DNA from: Saprospirales bacterium
Lineage (GTDB): Bacteria; Bacteroidota; Bacteroidia; Chitinophagales; Saprospiraceae
Direction: 5' to 3'
Length of the DNA: 64,000 bases
Assembly (NCBI GenBank): GCA_007693915.1
Contig: RECS01000163.1
Span: 1 to 64,000, forward strand
Positions 27,632 through 37,514 of the stretch are shown here, piece by piece. Both the position numbers and the translations under genes were made by a program. The notes beneath the pieces were generated by a model. The model saw nothing but the letters and a program-made list of their open reading frames with translations, made no database searches and was not told the DNA's origin. The stretch's first letter is position 1; the number at the start of each line of letters is the position of its first letter.

Positions 27632-28891
27632 TTAAGGTCGCTGTAAAAATAATCGGAGCATATTGAGTGCTAAAAATGCAGATTTCTCAATATTCAATTT
27701 TCGATTGTGATTCAAATACACGGTGTCAACAACCTGATTTTCAACATTGCCAACGGCTAAACATACCATTCCTATAGGTTTTTCAGGGCTTCCTCCCTGC
27801 GGACCCGCAATACCTGAAACAGCAATAGCATTTTCCACTTTTAATCTTCTGCAAATCCCTTTAACCATTTCAACGACGGTTTCCTCGCTTACCGCTCCAT
27901 GATTTATCAGAGTAGTTTTTTTAACACCTAGTAAATCCATCTTTACTTCATTACTGTATGCCACAACCGATCCATTAAAATATTGGGAGGCACCCGGGAC
28001 AGATGTAATCATCTGTGCAATATACCCACCTGTACAACTTTCTGCAGTTCCCAAAAATTGCTTTTTCTCCATTAAAAGCCTGCCTACAACCCCCTCCAGT
28101 GAATCCTCATTTTCGCCATAAATCATATCGCCGAGTAGCTCTCTGATTTTGCTTTCTGCCTTGGTAAGTGCTGCTTTAGCTTCTTCTTCGGTAACAGCCC
28201 TGGAGTTAATTCTGATCTTTACTCTAGCAAGGGAGGGAAGATAAGCGAGACTCAGGCCATCGGCTAAATTATCTTCAAAATCGCTCAAAATGGAAGCTAT
28301 TTCACTTTCCGGTACAGCAGCAGTATGAAGTGTTTTTGTCAGGAATATTTTTCTACTAATTTTTTTATTAATCCATGGAAAAACGTACTCATTCATCAGT
28401 GACTTCATCTCATAAGGTACTCCGGGCAAAGAGACAAAAATCGTTCCATTGTCTCTGTAAACCATGGCCGGTGCAGTACCTGCCAAGTTTCTAAAATAAA
28501 TAAAATCTTCCGGAAGATAAGCCTGTTTACGATGGAGTTCATTTACGGGCTTTTTTTGCGCCATTTTGAATGCTTTTATCCAGGAAAACACCTCTTCATT
28601 GAATACCATATTTTTTTGAAAATACTCACCGAGAACCAATGCTGTCAAATCGTCCCGGGTTGGACCGAGACCACCTGTGACAATCACTAATTCTGCCCGT
28701 TGGTGAGATTCATGAAGTACTCTTAGCATATGACTTTTATTGTCGCCAACGGTTATCATCTCTACGACTTCGATACCAAAAGCAAGGAGTTTTTCTCCCA
28801 GCCATGCCGCATTGGAATTAATCGTTTGACCGATTAATAATTCATCACCGACACTGATCAGTATGGCGCTTTTTTTATTGTTCTGTTCCAT
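27632..28891 (-). CDS. cinA: CinA family protein (nicotinamide-nucleotide amidohydrolase)
   Basis: Two-domain protein. The N-terminal MoCF-like domain is recognised by ILISVGDELLIGQTINSNAAWL and VIVTGGLGPTRDDLTALVLGEY. The C-terminal CinA domain (about residues 255-415) is seen in ESCTGGYIAQMITSVPGASQYF and VSGIAGPQGGSPEKPIGMV. In studied members the C-terminal part deamidates nicotinamide mononucleotide for NAD recycling. The start is chosen at 28891 (MEQNNKKSAIL), whose A is also the last base of the birA stop (TGATG), rather than the ORF-track TTG or ATG upstream. The coupling with birA suggests cotranslation. Length 419 residues. Confidence 0.92.
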   Translation of the reverse strand: MEQNNKKSAILISVGDELLIGQTINSNAAWLGEKLLAFGIEVVEMITVGDNKSHMLRVLHESHQRAELVIVTGGLGPTRDDLTALVLGEYFQKNMVFNEEVFSWIKAFKMAQKKPVNELHRKQAYLPEDFIYFRNLAGTAPAMVYRDNGTIFVSLPGVPYEMKSLMNEYVFPWINKKISRKIFLTKTLHTAAVPESEIASILSDFEDNLADGLSLAYLPSLARVKIRINSRAVTEEEAKAALTKAESKIRELLGDMIYGENEDSLEGVVGRLLMEKKQFLGTAESCTGGYIAQMITSVPGASQYFNGSVVAYSNEVKMDLLGVKKTTLINHGAVSEETVVEMVKGICRRLKVENAIAVSGIAGPQGGSPEKPIGMVCLAVGNVENQVVDTVYLNHNRKLNIEKSAFLALNMLRLFLQRP

Positions 28892-29646
28892 CAACTTATA
28901 ATTTTCCAATCCGTCATTTCAATGTGCATGATATTTCCATCTTCATCGCGGATTTTTATTCTGCCTGTTATCTCAATTCTAAGCACCATACAGGAAATAG
29001 TTTCTCCTGATTTTTTGTTTTGAATTTTAATCATTTCATTGTTTCCCAACATTAGGGACTTAGCTAAGTCTGCCAGCATATTTGGATTTAATTGCAGCAT
29101 TTTATAGTAAGCAGACAATTCTAAAAAGAAGGCGGACTGCAAGTCATTTAGTTCATTTTTTATTCCGCTAAGGAGATAAAGTGAGCTTGCCGGTCTTCCA
29201 TTTTCGATTGTCGAGAAGTCGAGTTGATTCACATTGATTCCAAAACCACAAACAGATGAAACAATTTTTTTTGACTGTATCTGATTTCTGATCAATATTC
29301 CAGCAATTTTCCTATCTTTGACAAGGATATCATTTGGCCACTTAATCAAAGGGCGAAGGTCAGGGTATTTTTTTTTGATGAGGGAAGCAACAGAAAGTGC
29401 GCCCAGCAGGTTTAGTGAAAAACTATTTTTTACAACTAAGTTTTTGGGTCTCAGGATAACTGACAACAATAGGTTCTTTTCAGCCTGACTCTGCCATTTA
29501 TTTGCTCCTTGGCCTCTACCGGTGCTTTGGAAATCTGTCGAAATGACAGTTCCTTCGATTGGCTCACTTTTTGCCAATAAGTCAGTAGCATAGTCGTTAG
29601 TTGAATCAATGGAACTAAAATGAATCAGAACTCTTCCAATTTTCAC
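28891..29646 (-). CDS. birA: Biotin--[acetyl-CoA-carboxylase] ligase
   Basis: Attaches biotin through biotinyl-AMP to the carrier lysine of biotin enzymes such as acetyl-CoA carboxylase. The biotin/ATP site is QSTGRGQGANKWQSQAEKNL (near residues 40-60, loop of GRGRxG type). KWPNDILVKDRKIAGILI (near residue 102) is the other hallmark. Its 251 residues contain the catalytic and C-terminal domains but no N-terminal helix-turn-helix, so it is not the regulatory BirA of E. coli. First gene of a leftward run, with 48 bases to the divergent rsfS. Confidence 0.93.
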   Translation of the reverse strand: MKIGRVLIHFSSIDSTNDYATDLLAKSEPIEGTVISTDFQSTGRGQGANKWQSQAEKNLLLSVILRPKNLVVKNSFSLNLLGALSVASLIKKKYPDLRPLIKWPNDILVKDRKIAGILIRNQIQSKKIVSSVCGFGINVNQLDFSTIENGRPASSLYLLSGIKNELNDLQSAFFLELSAYYKMLQLNPNMLADLAKSLMLGNNEMIKIQNKKSGETISCMVLRIEITGRIKIRDEDGNIMHIEMTDWKIIS

Positions 29647-29694
29647 AGGGTTCTATTTAAAAAGTTAAAAATAAATATAAAAACAAAGTAAAAC

Positions 29695-30090
29695 TTGACG
29701 CAATTACAAAAGAAACCAGTAAAACAATCTCAGTCCTATATTGATTCTGAGCTTAATGATTTAATAATAGAATCAATAAGAGAGATCAAAGGTAAAGAAA
29801 TCGTAAAAATTGATTTGAGGAGTTTGCATGATGCTTCGACAGATTATTTCATCATTTGCTCCGGAGAGTCAACTACTCAAATAAAAGCCATATCTGACAA
29901 CATAGTAAAAAACGTAAAGGAAAGTCTGGCAGAAAGGCCTTCGCATGTCGAAGGTAAAACAGAATCAAGGTGGATTTTGTTAGATTTTTTCAATACTGTT
30001 GTTCACGTTTTTCATCCTGAAACCAGACTTTACTATGAGCTTGAAGAATTGTGGTCGGATGGAAAAATTACTGAATACGAAGATATTTAA
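29695..30090 (+). CDS. rsfS: Ribosome silencing factor
   Basis: RsfS/YbeB family protein that binds ribosomal protein L14 and blocks subunit joining in starvation. The motif KIDLRSLHDASTDYFIICSG followed by STTQIKAISDNI (about residues 40-70) and the C-terminal WILLDFFNTVVHVFHPETR, with YYELEELWSDG, are diagnostic. The reading frame has no Met codon at all after the first codon, so translation must start at TTG 29695 or another near-cognate codon. The length of 131 residues fits. ftsH follows about 80 bases downstream on the same strand, a common arrangement in Bacteroidota. Confidence 0.93.
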   Translation: MTQLQKKPVKQSQSYIDSELNDLIIESIREIKGKEIVKIDLRSLHDASTDYFIICSGESTTQIKAISDNIVKNVKESLAERPSHVEGKTESRWILLDFFNTVVHVFHPETRLYYELEELWSDGKITEYEDI

Positions 30091-30168
30091 GGTAAATTAA
30101 ACTCAAATACAAAACTGTTTTTCGATGCTAATATCTGTTGCAATGAGAATACAGTAAAACAACTTGAA

Positions 30169-32355
30169 ATGAATATAAATCAAAATAAAAACCCAAATAA
30201 GCCATCCGAAGGAAAAGATGGGGGACAGGGACCAAATAAGCCGGGTATCAGCTCCTATTGGATTTATGCCTTGATTGCCATTTTTCTTATTGCGCTAAAT
30301 GTAATGAGCTACAGTGGTGGTGGTAACGACCCTATCACTATGGGTAGATTTGAAAAAATGGTTTTGGCCGGTGATGTAGAAAAACTGGAAATCATCAATG
30401 AGCGAACAGCTCACGTTTTTATCAGGGCTTCAAGTCTTAGTAATACTGAATACCATGATGCTAATCAAACCTCCTTGTTTAGTGAGCGTCCACATTATCA
30501 CTTCAACATTGGGCCTGCGGAGTCATTTGCCAAGAGATTAGATGAACTGAATGCGCAATTACACACATCAGATCAGATCGATCCAATTTACATAGAGAGA
30601 CAAAACTGGTTAGGTCCCATATTGAGCTGGGTAATCCCATTTGCAATACTTATCGCAATATGGATTTTCATTATGCGAAGAGTAGCTGGTGGAGCTGGTG
30701 GAGCTGGTGGTCAGATATTCAATATAGGTAAAAGCAAGGCTACACTTTTTGATAAAAACACCAAGGTATCAGTAACTTTCGAAGATGTGGCAGGTCTGGA
30801 TGAAGCGAAAGAGGAGGTTATGGAAGTAGTTGATTTTCTAAAAAATCCGAATAAATACACTTCTCTTGGTGGAAAAATTCCTAAGGGTGTGTTGTTAGTA
30901 GGTCCTCCGGGAACCGGAAAAACCCTTCTTGCAAAAGCAGTTGCAGGTGAAGCAGGGGTTCCCTTCTTTTCTATATCCGGTTCTGATTTCGTTGAGATGT
31001 TCGTAGGAGTCGGAGCCTCTAGAGTTAGGGATCTTTTCAAACAAGCAAGGGAAAAGGCTCCATGTATTGTTTTTATAGACGAAATTGATGCCATTGGTCG
31101 AGCCAGAGGTAAGGGTGCAGTCCAAGGTGGAAATGATGAGCGAGAAAACACTCTAAACCAATTACTTGTTGAAATGGATGGTTTCAGCACAGACAAAGGT
31201 GTCATCCTTATGGCAGCTACGAACAGACCGGATGTCTTGGATTCAGCACTTTTGAGACCCGGAAGATTCGATCGCCAAATTGGAATTGATAGACCTGATC
31301 TAAAAGGTCGTGAAGATATTTTCAAAGTTCATTTACGCTCCATTAAAATTGGTCCGGATGTTAAGGCCAGTACATTGTCTGAAATGACACCCGGTTTCGC
31401 CGGTGCAGATATTGCAAATGTTTGTAACGAAGCTGCTCTGATTGCCGCTAGAAGAAATAAAAAGGCAGTAGATTTGGATGACTTTAACTATGCCCTCGAT
31501 AGGGTTATAGGAGGTCTTGAAAAGAAAAGTAAGATTATCAGTCCCGCGGAGAAGGAGATAATTGCCTACCATGAAGCAGGTCACGCCATTTGTGGGTGGT
31601 TTCTGGAGCATGCCTCTCCACTGGTGAAAGTAACCATAGTTCCACGGGGTATAGGGACACTCGGTTATGCCCAATATCTACCCAAGGAGGAGCACATCGT
31701 TAGAACTGAACAACTTTTGGACAGAATGTGTATGACTCTTGGGGGTCGTGCTGCCGAAAAGGTTATATTTGATAAAATTTCAACCGGCGCTCAAAGTGAC
31801 TTAGATCAAATCACCAAACAAGCCTACAGTATGATTATGGTGTATGGATTGAACGATAAAATTGGAAATGTTTCTTATCACGGAATGTCTCAAGATCAAT
31901 TCCAAAAACCATATTCAGACTTAACCGCTAAGGAAATAGATGAAGAGGTCAGAACCCTAATAGAAGGGCAATACAAAAGGGCAATCGAACTTCTCAATGA
32001 AAGGAGAGATGAATTGGAAATATTGGCACGGGCACTACTTGAAAGAGAGGTTCTTTTAAAGTCCGATTTAGAAAAACTTATTGGCAGGAGACCTCATGAC
32101 CCTCAGCCCATAGAAAAACCTGAGCAGAATGAGAAGGTGCAAAAGGTGGATTCAGAGCTTGAATCCACTACCAACGGCGCCGCCAAAAATGAACCTGTGG
32201 ATCTAAGTACGGAAGAAGATCAAGCTACTGAAACTGCAGATGTTATTGTGCCACCACCACTTCCTGGCAAATCCAAGATCGAAAAAAAAGAAAGCAAAGG
32301 TGATGATAGCAGCGTTTCATCAGAAAAAAATGACGATTCTGATGAAAAAGTTTAG
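30169..32355 (+). CDS. ftsH: ATP-dependent zinc metalloprotease FtsH
   Basis: Membrane-anchored AAA+ protease degrading misfolded and regulatory proteins. The first hydrophobic helix is near residues 29-46. A periplasmic domain follows, then a second helix near 145-165 and a Gly-rich linker. The AAA module has Walker A GPPGTGKT (near residue 244), Walker [16 protein letters not shown] and an SRH region [15 protein letters not shown]. The zinc site is HEAGH (near residue 467). The last ~80 residues are an acidic, low-complexity extension not needed for the core, ending ...[12 protein letters not shown]. The 728-residue length is longer than E. coli FtsH because of that tail. Downstream of rsfS. 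Confidence 0.97.
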   Translation: MNINQNKNPNKPSEGKDGGQGPNKPGISSYWIYALIAIFLIALNVMSYSGGGNDPITMGRFEKMVLAGDVEKLEIINERTAHVFIRASSLSNTEYHDANQTSLFSERPHYHFNIGPAESFAKRLDELNAQLHTSDQIDPIYIERQNWLGPILSWVIPFAILIAIWIFIMRRVAGGAGGAGGQIFNIGKSKATLFDKNTKVSVTFEDVAGLDEAKEEVMEVVDFLKNPNKYTSLGGKIPKGVLLVGPPGTGKTLLAKAVAGEAGVPFFSISGSDFVEMFVGVGASRVRDLFKQAREKAPCIVFIDEIDAIGRARGKGAVQGGNDERENTLNQLLVEMDGFSTDKGVILMAATNRPDVLDSALLRPGRFDRQIGIDRPDLKGREDIFKVHLRSIKIGPDVKASTLSEMTPGFAGADIANVCNEAALIAARRNKKAVDLDDFNYALDRVIGGLEKKSKIISPAEKEIIAYHEAGHAICGWFLEHASPLVKVTIVPRGIGTLGYAQYLPKEEHIVRTEQLLDRMCMTLGGRAAEKVIFDKISTGAQSDLDQITKQAYSMIMVYGLNDKIGNVSYHGMSQDQFQKPYSDLTAKEIDEEVRTLIEGQYKRAIELLNERRDELEILARALLEREVLLKSDLEKLIGRRPHDPQPIEKPEQNEKVQKVDSELESTTNGAAKNEPVDLSTEEDQATETADVIVPPPLPGKSKIEKKESKGDDSSVSSEKNDDSDEKV

Positions 32356-32874
32356 TATTTAGTCCTTATTTTTTGATTGTCGGTTGTAGGGTTGGATTTT
32401 TAGCGATTAGCTATTTGACAGTAGGTTCAATGTGCAGCAGTTATCCCGAGTGTTTCACAAAATTTCTGCTGCAAAGCCAAACTGTCGGCTATAATTGAAA
32501 ATGCTTGAAATTTGTTGTCTTCAAAATTGGGCTATAATTCCTTTGGATAAAATCTTCTGCGCTTCCCAATTCTAGTGACATTTTTGCTTTTCGTAACAAA
32601 ATCTCATGAACAATCCTGAATAGCAAATTTAGTAAAGAAGTGCTCAATTCATAATATTGAGTAAATCAAGGATATACTTACATCCTAAAATCCTTTTTCC
32701 TGTACAAACTACCAATGGCTTTAGACCAAAAGTTACCGATTACAACACTTCGGTTTATCTCCAATATTTTGGTATTTTTGCAAAAATTCAAAAACTACTT
32801 AATCTAGTCCACCTATGTCAGGGTGGTTTTATTAAAAGTTGTTTCAAACATAGTCCAAAAAAACCAAAAATACC
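32356..32874. other. Intergenic region ftsH-purB
   Basis: 519 bases without a convincing gene. A TATTTTTG -7-like box at 32773-32780 is a candidate purB promoter giving a leader of about 90 bases. That leader contains a small GC-rich hairpin, CCACC (32809-32813) with GGTGG (32822-32826). It does not match a purine riboswitch by eye. The 73-residue ORF at 32657-32878 has no protein-like features. Confidence 0.4.
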
Positions 32875-34224
32875 GTGAGCAAAATTAATTTTAATTTAGA
32901 AAGTATTTCGCCCATTGACGGAAGATATGCATCAAAAACCAGTGATTTGTCCAAATATTTCTCCGAATCTGCGCTTATTTTCTACAGGCTTAAAGTAGAG
33001 GTGGAATATTTTAAGGCATTGGTAGCAAAACCACTCCCTCAATTAAAGCAGATAAATCCCAAGGACCTTCAAATACTGGATGAAGTGCTGGAAACCTACT
33101 CTATCCAATCTGCCAAGCGAATCAAAGAGATAGAATTCGTTACTAACCACGATGTAAAAGCAGTGGAATACTTTTTAAAGGAAAAGATAAAAGGTACAAA
33201 AATTGAGGAACAACAGGAATTCATTCATTTTGGTTTGACCTCACAAGACATTAATAATACAGCTGTACCAATGAGTCATAAGGAGGCGCTTGATGAGGTG
33301 GTCATTCCTGCTATTTTAAAAGTAAAAAACAAAATTAGTGAGTTAGCAGAAGCCTGGAGTGATGTCCCTATGCTTGCTAAAACACATGGGCAGCCGGCCT
33401 CCCCAACAAGACTGGGTAAGGAGATGCAGGTTTTCGCGGAAAGGCTGGAACTACAATTCAATTTGCTTGACAAAATACCCCATAGTGGTAAATTTGGTGG
33501 AGCAACTGGTAATTTCAACGCTCACAAAGTAGCTTATCCGGAAATGGACTGGAAAGTGTTTGCAGATAAGCTACTCAATGAAAGACTTGGTCTTCAGAGA
33601 CAACAGACTACTACACAGATTGAACATTACGATAATCTCGCAGCTTTTTTTCAGACTTTTGTAAGAATAAATAACATTTTGACGGATTTTGCCAGAGATA
33701 TGTGGACTTATATCTCTATGGATTATTTTCAGCAAAAAACCATTGCTTCAGAGGTTGGTTCGTCTGCAATGCCTCATAAAGTAAATCCCATAGATTTCGA
33801 AAATGCAGAGGGAAATCTCGGTCTTGCGAATGCCCTGTTTAATTATCTCGCTAATAAATTACCCATATCGCGATTGCAGAGAGATCTGACGGATAGCACT
33901 GTGCTCAGGAATATCGGAGTCCCTTACGGACATATGCTAATCTCACTCAAATCACTGGAAAAGGGAATTAGCAAATTAAAACTCAATCAACAGCAATTAA
34001 ATGCAGATCTGGAAAGAAATTACATGGTGGTAGCTGAAGGAATTCAAAACATATTGCGAAGGGAAGGCATCGCCAATCCCTACGAACAGTTAAAATCATT
34101 AACCAGGGGAAGTCAAAAAATCGGAAAAGCTGAATTTGATAAGTTTATCGATTCACTGGAAATAGGGGATGAGTTGAAAGCAGAGCTAAAACAAATTACC
34201 CCTTTTAATTATCATGGATATTAA
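32875..34224 (+). CDS. purB: Adenylosuccinate lyase
   Basis: Catalyses two fumarate-releasing steps: SAICAR to AICAR and adenylosuccinate to AMP. The signature loop SSAMPHKVNPIDFENAEGN (near residue 300) is the fumarase/ASL superfamily motif. ISPIDGRYASKTSDLSKYFSE at the start, FIHFGLTSQDINNTA and AKTHGQPASPTRLGKEM (His acid-base region near residue 165) complete the family pattern. The start codon is GTG (32875), immediately giving SKINFNLESISPIDGRY as in E. coli PurB-type enzymes. Length 449 residues. It stands apart from other purine genes except guaB far upstream in the window. Confidence 0.96.
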   Translation: MSKINFNLESISPIDGRYASKTSDLSKYFSESALIFYRLKVEVEYFKALVAKPLPQLKQINPKDLQILDEVLETYSIQSAKRIKEIEFVTNHDVKAVEYFLKEKIKGTKIEEQQEFIHFGLTSQDINNTAVPMSHKEALDEVVIPAILKVKNKISELAEAWSDVPMLAKTHGQPASPTRLGKEMQVFAERLELQFNLLDKIPHSGKFGGATGNFNAHKVAYPEMDWKVFADKLLNERLGLQRQQTTTQIEHYDNLAAFFQTFVRINNILTDFARDMWTYISMDYFQQKTIASEVGSSAMPHKVNPIDFENAEGNLGLANALFNYLANKLPISRLQRDLTDSTVLRNIGVPYGHMLISLKSLEKGISKLKLNQQQLNADLERNYMVVAEGIQNILRREGIANPYEQLKSLTRGSQKIGKAEFDKFIDSLEIGDELKAELKQITPFNYHGY

Positions 34225-34255
34225 TTTTGGTCTATACAGAAATTAAAACAGAGTG

Positions 34256-34849
34256 ATGTCAAATTTTAAGGCAAAATATATTAATAAGGACAGGTTTTAT
34301 GAGCTCCGTAAATTTAATTTTCTGGTACAGATACCTCCGGGTATTTCTATAGGCTTTATAGTTGGTGGTATGTTTGGAGAAACCAATTGGACGCTTATTG
34401 CCATCGGAGGTATTATTTATATTATTGCTGCATATTACTCCTATACCAGGCTGCAGGAATTCAAAAAACTTTATGAATCGTTTCCCAAGTTGAGGCTAAA
34501 TGAAACTGAATTGTTGCTGGATAGTGATGGGAAAAAGGAAAAAAGAGTAGGTATAAAGTCAGGGGAAAGAATACATCTTCAGGTCAGAACTACAAGCATT
34601 AGAGAACGTGTATTTGATTACTTTAAAAAGGATTATGCTGAGCTGTCAGCTAACTTCATCATCGTGAAGGGGAATAGATACGACTTTGTACTTGATTCGG
34701 ATTTTGCCCTAAGGAAATTACTGAAACTTCTCCCCATCTGGGAAGAAAAGGGTATTTTAGTTAGTTGGGACTTCGAAAAAGCATTTGGAAAGGAAATGAA
34801 ACGTCTGGGTCTAAAAACAAAAAAGTCAACAGATCAAACAAGACAATAA
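34256..34849 (+). CDS. Hypothetical membrane protein with two N-terminal helices
   Basis: Family not recognised. The ATG at 34256 (MSNFKAKYIN) is chosen over the overlapping GTG at 34253. 197 residues: a basic N-terminus, two hydrophobic helices (about residues 25-42 and 48-65), then a ~130-residue soluble part with RLNETELLLDSDGKKEK and VKGNRYDFVLDSDFALRKLLKLLPIWEE, reminiscent of PH-like domains in YcxB-type membrane proteins. It begins 31 bases after the purB stop and is likely cotranscribed. It is convergent with lpxK, only 9 bases apart. Possible membrane-associated sensor or stress protein; inference only. Confidence 0.65.
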   Translation: MSNFKAKYINKDRFYELRKFNFLVQIPPGISIGFIVGGMFGETNWTLIAIGGIIYIIAAYYSYTRLQEFKKLYESFPKLRLNETELLLDSDGKKEKRVGIKSGERIHLQVRTTSIRERVFDYFKKDYAELSANFIIVKGNRYDFVLDSDFALRKLLKLLPIWEEKGILVSWDFEKAFGKEMKRLGLKTKKSTDQTRQ

Positions 34850-34858
34850 CAGAAGTAA

Positions 34859-35926
34859 TCAAGCCTTAAATTCCAGTAGCTTATTCTTAACAAAATCATC
34901 GAAAACTTTCCCTTCAAATGAGTGAAATTTCACTTGAATCGGTTGGATAAAAATGGGGATTTTTTGTTCTGCGAAGAATTTACTGTGCGGTTGTAATCTA
35001 ACGGCATCTTTCTCTGTAGTAACTATGAAGTGGATTTTCATTTCCAGTTGATCATACGTTTTTTTCAATTGCCCCATGTCGTAACTACTGAATTTGTGGT
35101 GATCGGGAAAAGCAAGTGAGTGTATTTTATCTACCCTATCCTGATAGTGATCAATTAATGGTTCAGGATTAGCTATGCCGGTCAACACAATGATTTCACC
35201 TCCGGGTTGTTCAACTAACTTTTTTCTTGCATCAAAAAAGTAATATGCAGGACCATATTCGAGGTAAGAGAAAAATAGCAGTTGATGGGATTTGAGTTTC
35301 AATTTTCTTTCAATGGCTTTTGCCTCCTCAAGAGTCAGATCGACCGGACTTTTGGTCACGACTACCGCATCTGCTCTTTTGGCTGCTGCAGGCCATTCTC
35401 TAAGACGACCCACCGGCAGAATAAAATCATCAACATACAGATCATTGTATTCCGAGAGTAAAATATTCAGATAGGGATTGACTTCTCTATGCTGGAAACC
35501 GTCATCCATGATGATCCCTTTTATATCGGGATATTTGCCGATCAGTTTAGGGATACCCGTACCCCTGCTTTCGGAAACAGCTACGGGTATATCGGGATTC
35601 TTTCTTTTTATCTGAAGAGGTTCGTCACCTGTGTTTTCAGCTTTATCCATTCTGTTGACCATTCTGAAACCACGGGATCTTCTTCCATAGCCTCTACTAA
35701 TTACACCAATTTTTATATACGGACTCAGCAGTTGAATCAAATATTCTACATGAGGACTTTTTCCTGACCCACCTACGGATAAATTTCCAATACTAACCAC
35801 CGGCACACTAAAGGTAATTGATCTGAGCACCTTTTTAGAATACAAATAATCATTGAGGCTCGCCCCCAAACCATACAACAGGGCAACTGGAAAAAGTAAA
35901 ATCTTGAGTAACCAATTATCCGTCAT
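34859..35926 (-). CDS. lpxK: Tetraacyldisaccharide 4'-kinase
   Basis: Phosphorylates the 4' position of the lipid A disaccharide precursor at the inner membrane. A membrane-associated N-terminal helix (LLKILLFPVALLYGLGASL) is followed by the P-loop-like VVSIGNLSVGGSGKSPHVEYL (near residues 41-60) and IGVISRGYGRRSRGF. The DDGFQHREVNP motif near residue 140 holds catalytic acidic residues. VVTKSP and VLTGIANPEP match the family. 355 residues, full length. The presence of lpxK supports a Gram-negative lipid A outer membrane. The outer-membrane barrel gene lies 11 bases upstream on the same strand and may be in the same transcript. Confidence 0.95.
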   Translation of the reverse strand: MTDNWLLKILLFPVALLYGLGASLNDYLYSKKVLRSITFSVPVVSIGNLSVGGSGKSPHVEYLIQLLSPYIKIGVISRGYGRRSRGFRMVNRMDKAENTGDEPLQIKRKNPDIPVAVSESRGTGIPKLIGKYPDIKGIIMDDGFQHREVNPYLNILLSEYNDLYVDDFILPVGRLREWPAAAKRADAVVVTKSPVDLTLEEAKAIERKLKLKSHQLLFFSYLEYGPAYYFFDARKKLVEQPGGEIIVLTGIANPEPLIDHYQDRVDKIHSLAFPDHHKFSSYDMGQLKKTYDQLEMKIHFIVTTEKDAVRLQPHSKFFAEQKIPIFIQPIQVKFHSFEGKVFDDFVKNKLLEFKA

Positions 35927-35937
35927 AGATCAGTTTA

Positions 35938-36825
35938 TCAAAATGCAAACCCCAAGGAGAACATCAATGAAAAATTTCTTCTCTCACCCTCTCGTGCGAT
36001 AAACTCACGTTGTCCATCGAGACTTACTTTAGACACATAGTAGGGATCTCTAACCACATCTGCCAAACCGTATTTCACCTGCGCATTAAAATACAAGCCC
36101 TGATTAAAGAAATAAGTCAAACCACCGGTGAGGCCGTAATCAAAGCGGTGAAAATAGTCACCGTCCTTTTCTTCAAATTCAAAGTACGCCCCGGCTTCAG
36201 TTGGAGCAATTCTGGTGCGCCCGTCTATAACTATTTCTCCGGTTTCCTTATAAGACCCCAATCCCGAGCGATCTCTGAATGGTCTGAATTCATATACTAC
36301 ATCAAGAGGTTCAATTGCGGTATTGGTCTGAAGGGAGCGGCCTACAAAATTCATATCTCCTGATCCTCGACTTCCCACCATGAAGCCTGCATACACCCCC
36401 AGTGAAATCTCCACTTTATTAGCAATAAAAACCATTCCCTCAATCGGTATATCCAGGAAAACATTTGACCACCTCAGGTCTTCATCACGCGTACCTGTTG
36501 CATACCTGATGTTATCCTCATCCAAAAATATAAAATAGGAAGGTCCATTATAATCTATCCTTCCACCTCTTTGGTTGTAAATCAAACCAAATCTGGCTCC
36601 AAATAAATCGTCATAGAATCGGTATCTGCCCAAAATACCAATGTGAAAACCGGACTGAGAACCAAAAGACTCCAATTTGTTTCCATCCATATCCAATTCA
36701 GAGTCGTCCAGAAAACTTGAAAAGCTCATTCCCGCTTTAAAGCCAAGACTTAAGCCCTGAGCGGATGTATGGTTCAGAGAAACACAGAGGAAAAATACCA
36801 ATGGTAGAAAAAGAAGATTATTCAT
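35938..36825 (-). CDS. Outer-membrane beta-barrel protein (PorT-like family)
   Basis: 295-residue secreted protein. The ATG at 36825 (MNNLLFLPLVFFLCVSLNHTSAQ) starts an ideal signal peptide, so the eight extra residues in the ORF track are dropped. The mature chain begins LSLGFKAGMSFSSFL and shows alternating amphipathic strands such as YRFYDDLFGARFGLIYNQRGG and FALTYFFNQGLYFNAQVKYGL, ending in an aromatic residue (MFSLGFAF), the usual outer-membrane barrel signature. It resembles the general outer-membrane beta-barrel group that includes PorT, but a specific T9SS role is not supported. It probably shares a transcript with lpxK. Confidence 0.75.
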   Translation of the reverse strand: MNNLLFLPLVFFLCVSLNHTSAQGLSLGFKAGMSFSSFLDDSELDMDGNKLESFGSQSGFHIGILGRYRFYDDLFGARFGLIYNQRGGRIDYNGPSYFIFLDEDNIRYATGTRDEDLRWSNVFLDIPIEGMVFIANKVEISLGVYAGFMVGSRGSGDMNFVGRSLQTNTAIEPLDVVYEFRPFRDRSGLGSYKETGEIVIDGRTRIAPTEAGAYFEFEEKDGDYFHRFDYGLTGGLTYFFNQGLYFNAQVKYGLADVVRDPYYVSKVSLDGQREFIAREGERRNFSLMFSLGFAF

Positions 36826-36960
36826 TAGTTTTTGTTTTTTATCGTCCATCTGTAAAGATGTCGGCTGTTAATTTTCTTGGGTCCAATAAAATCAAGATCA
36901 AATTTACAACAAAAAAATTAGTGCTATATATCAAGGTGGTAGGAAGATGTAAATAAAAAA

Positions 36961-36993
36961 AGTGGTAGCCAAAAGTCGATTCGGGCTACCACT
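36961..36993 (-). terminator. Intrinsic terminator after the thioredoxin-like gene
   Basis: AGTGGTAGCC (36961-36970) pairs perfectly with GGCTACCACT (36984-36993) around a 13-base loop. On the minus strand the stem is followed by TTTTTTATTT. It lies about 40 bases after the stop of the 37035-37514 gene. An A/T-rich stretch on the other side may make it bidirectional. Confidence 0.85.
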
Positions 36994-37034
36994 GTAGTTT
37001 TTTGTATAATTTTTATTGTTCTAAATTAGACGAA

Positions 37035-37514
37035 TCAATTGAGTAATTCTTCAATTGTACTAGTAAATTGATCATAAGACCCAACGAATCCTGTTCTACC
37101 AAGAGGGTCTATCTCAAATTGCCCGTTTGATTCATTCATATTTAGGTTAAAAACCCATATGGTAGGCACTCCTGTAACGTTAAAGGCTTCCCTCATGGAT
37201 TGATTCTGCTGACGGATCTGATCCGGAACTTGTTTTCTTCGAGGATTATCCAATTCTAATAACACGACATTTTCTTTTGCCCAGTCATTGAATTGGGGCT
37301 GGTTTATCACCGCTGCTGAAAACCTCCTACAAGGGGGGCACCAGTCACTACCTGTAAAATAAGCCATAATTGGCTTCCCGGTATTTTGAGATTCTTGGTA
37401 AGCTTCCTCAACAGTTACCAACCATCCTTCATGTGCAGGTTCATAATTTTCCACTTGAGCCAATATTGGCATTGAAAAAAGTGTCAATGTTAGAAAAGAT
37501 ATAAAGTACTTCAT
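37035..37514 (-). CDS. Secreted thioredoxin-fold protein with CPPC site
   Basis: 159 residues from ATG 37514 (MKYFISFLTLTLFSMPILAQ, a good signal peptide). The ORF track's 24-residue extension is unlikely. The thioredoxin fold is shown by KPIMAYFTGSDWCPPCRRF (near residue 42), with redox site CPPC, and by the cis-Pro segment VTGVPTIWVF. The protein most likely acts in the periplasm, perhaps in disulfide reduction or repair. It resembles the DsbD-C/Trx_2-like periplasmic thioredoxins of Bacteroidota. A candidate -7 box (TATATTTG on the minus strand, 37580-37573) lies upstream. Transcription probably ends at the 36961-36993 hairpin. Confidence 0.85.
   Translation of the reverse strand: MKYFISFLTLTLFSMPILAQVENYEPAHEGWLVTVEEAYQESQNTGKPIMAYFTGSDWCPPCRRFSAAVINQPQFNDWAKENVVLLELDNPRRKQVPDQIRQQNQSMREAFNVTGVPTIWVFNLNMNESNGQFEIDPLGRTGFVGSYDQFTSTIEELLN

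Noticed and set aside
32760-32874. Purine riboswitch before purB
   Set aside because: Only a short hairpin is present; the conserved three-way junction core of purine riboswitches was not found.
32657-32878. 73-residue ORF before purB
   Set aside because: It overlaps the purB start, has no protein-like features and covers the candidate purB leader.
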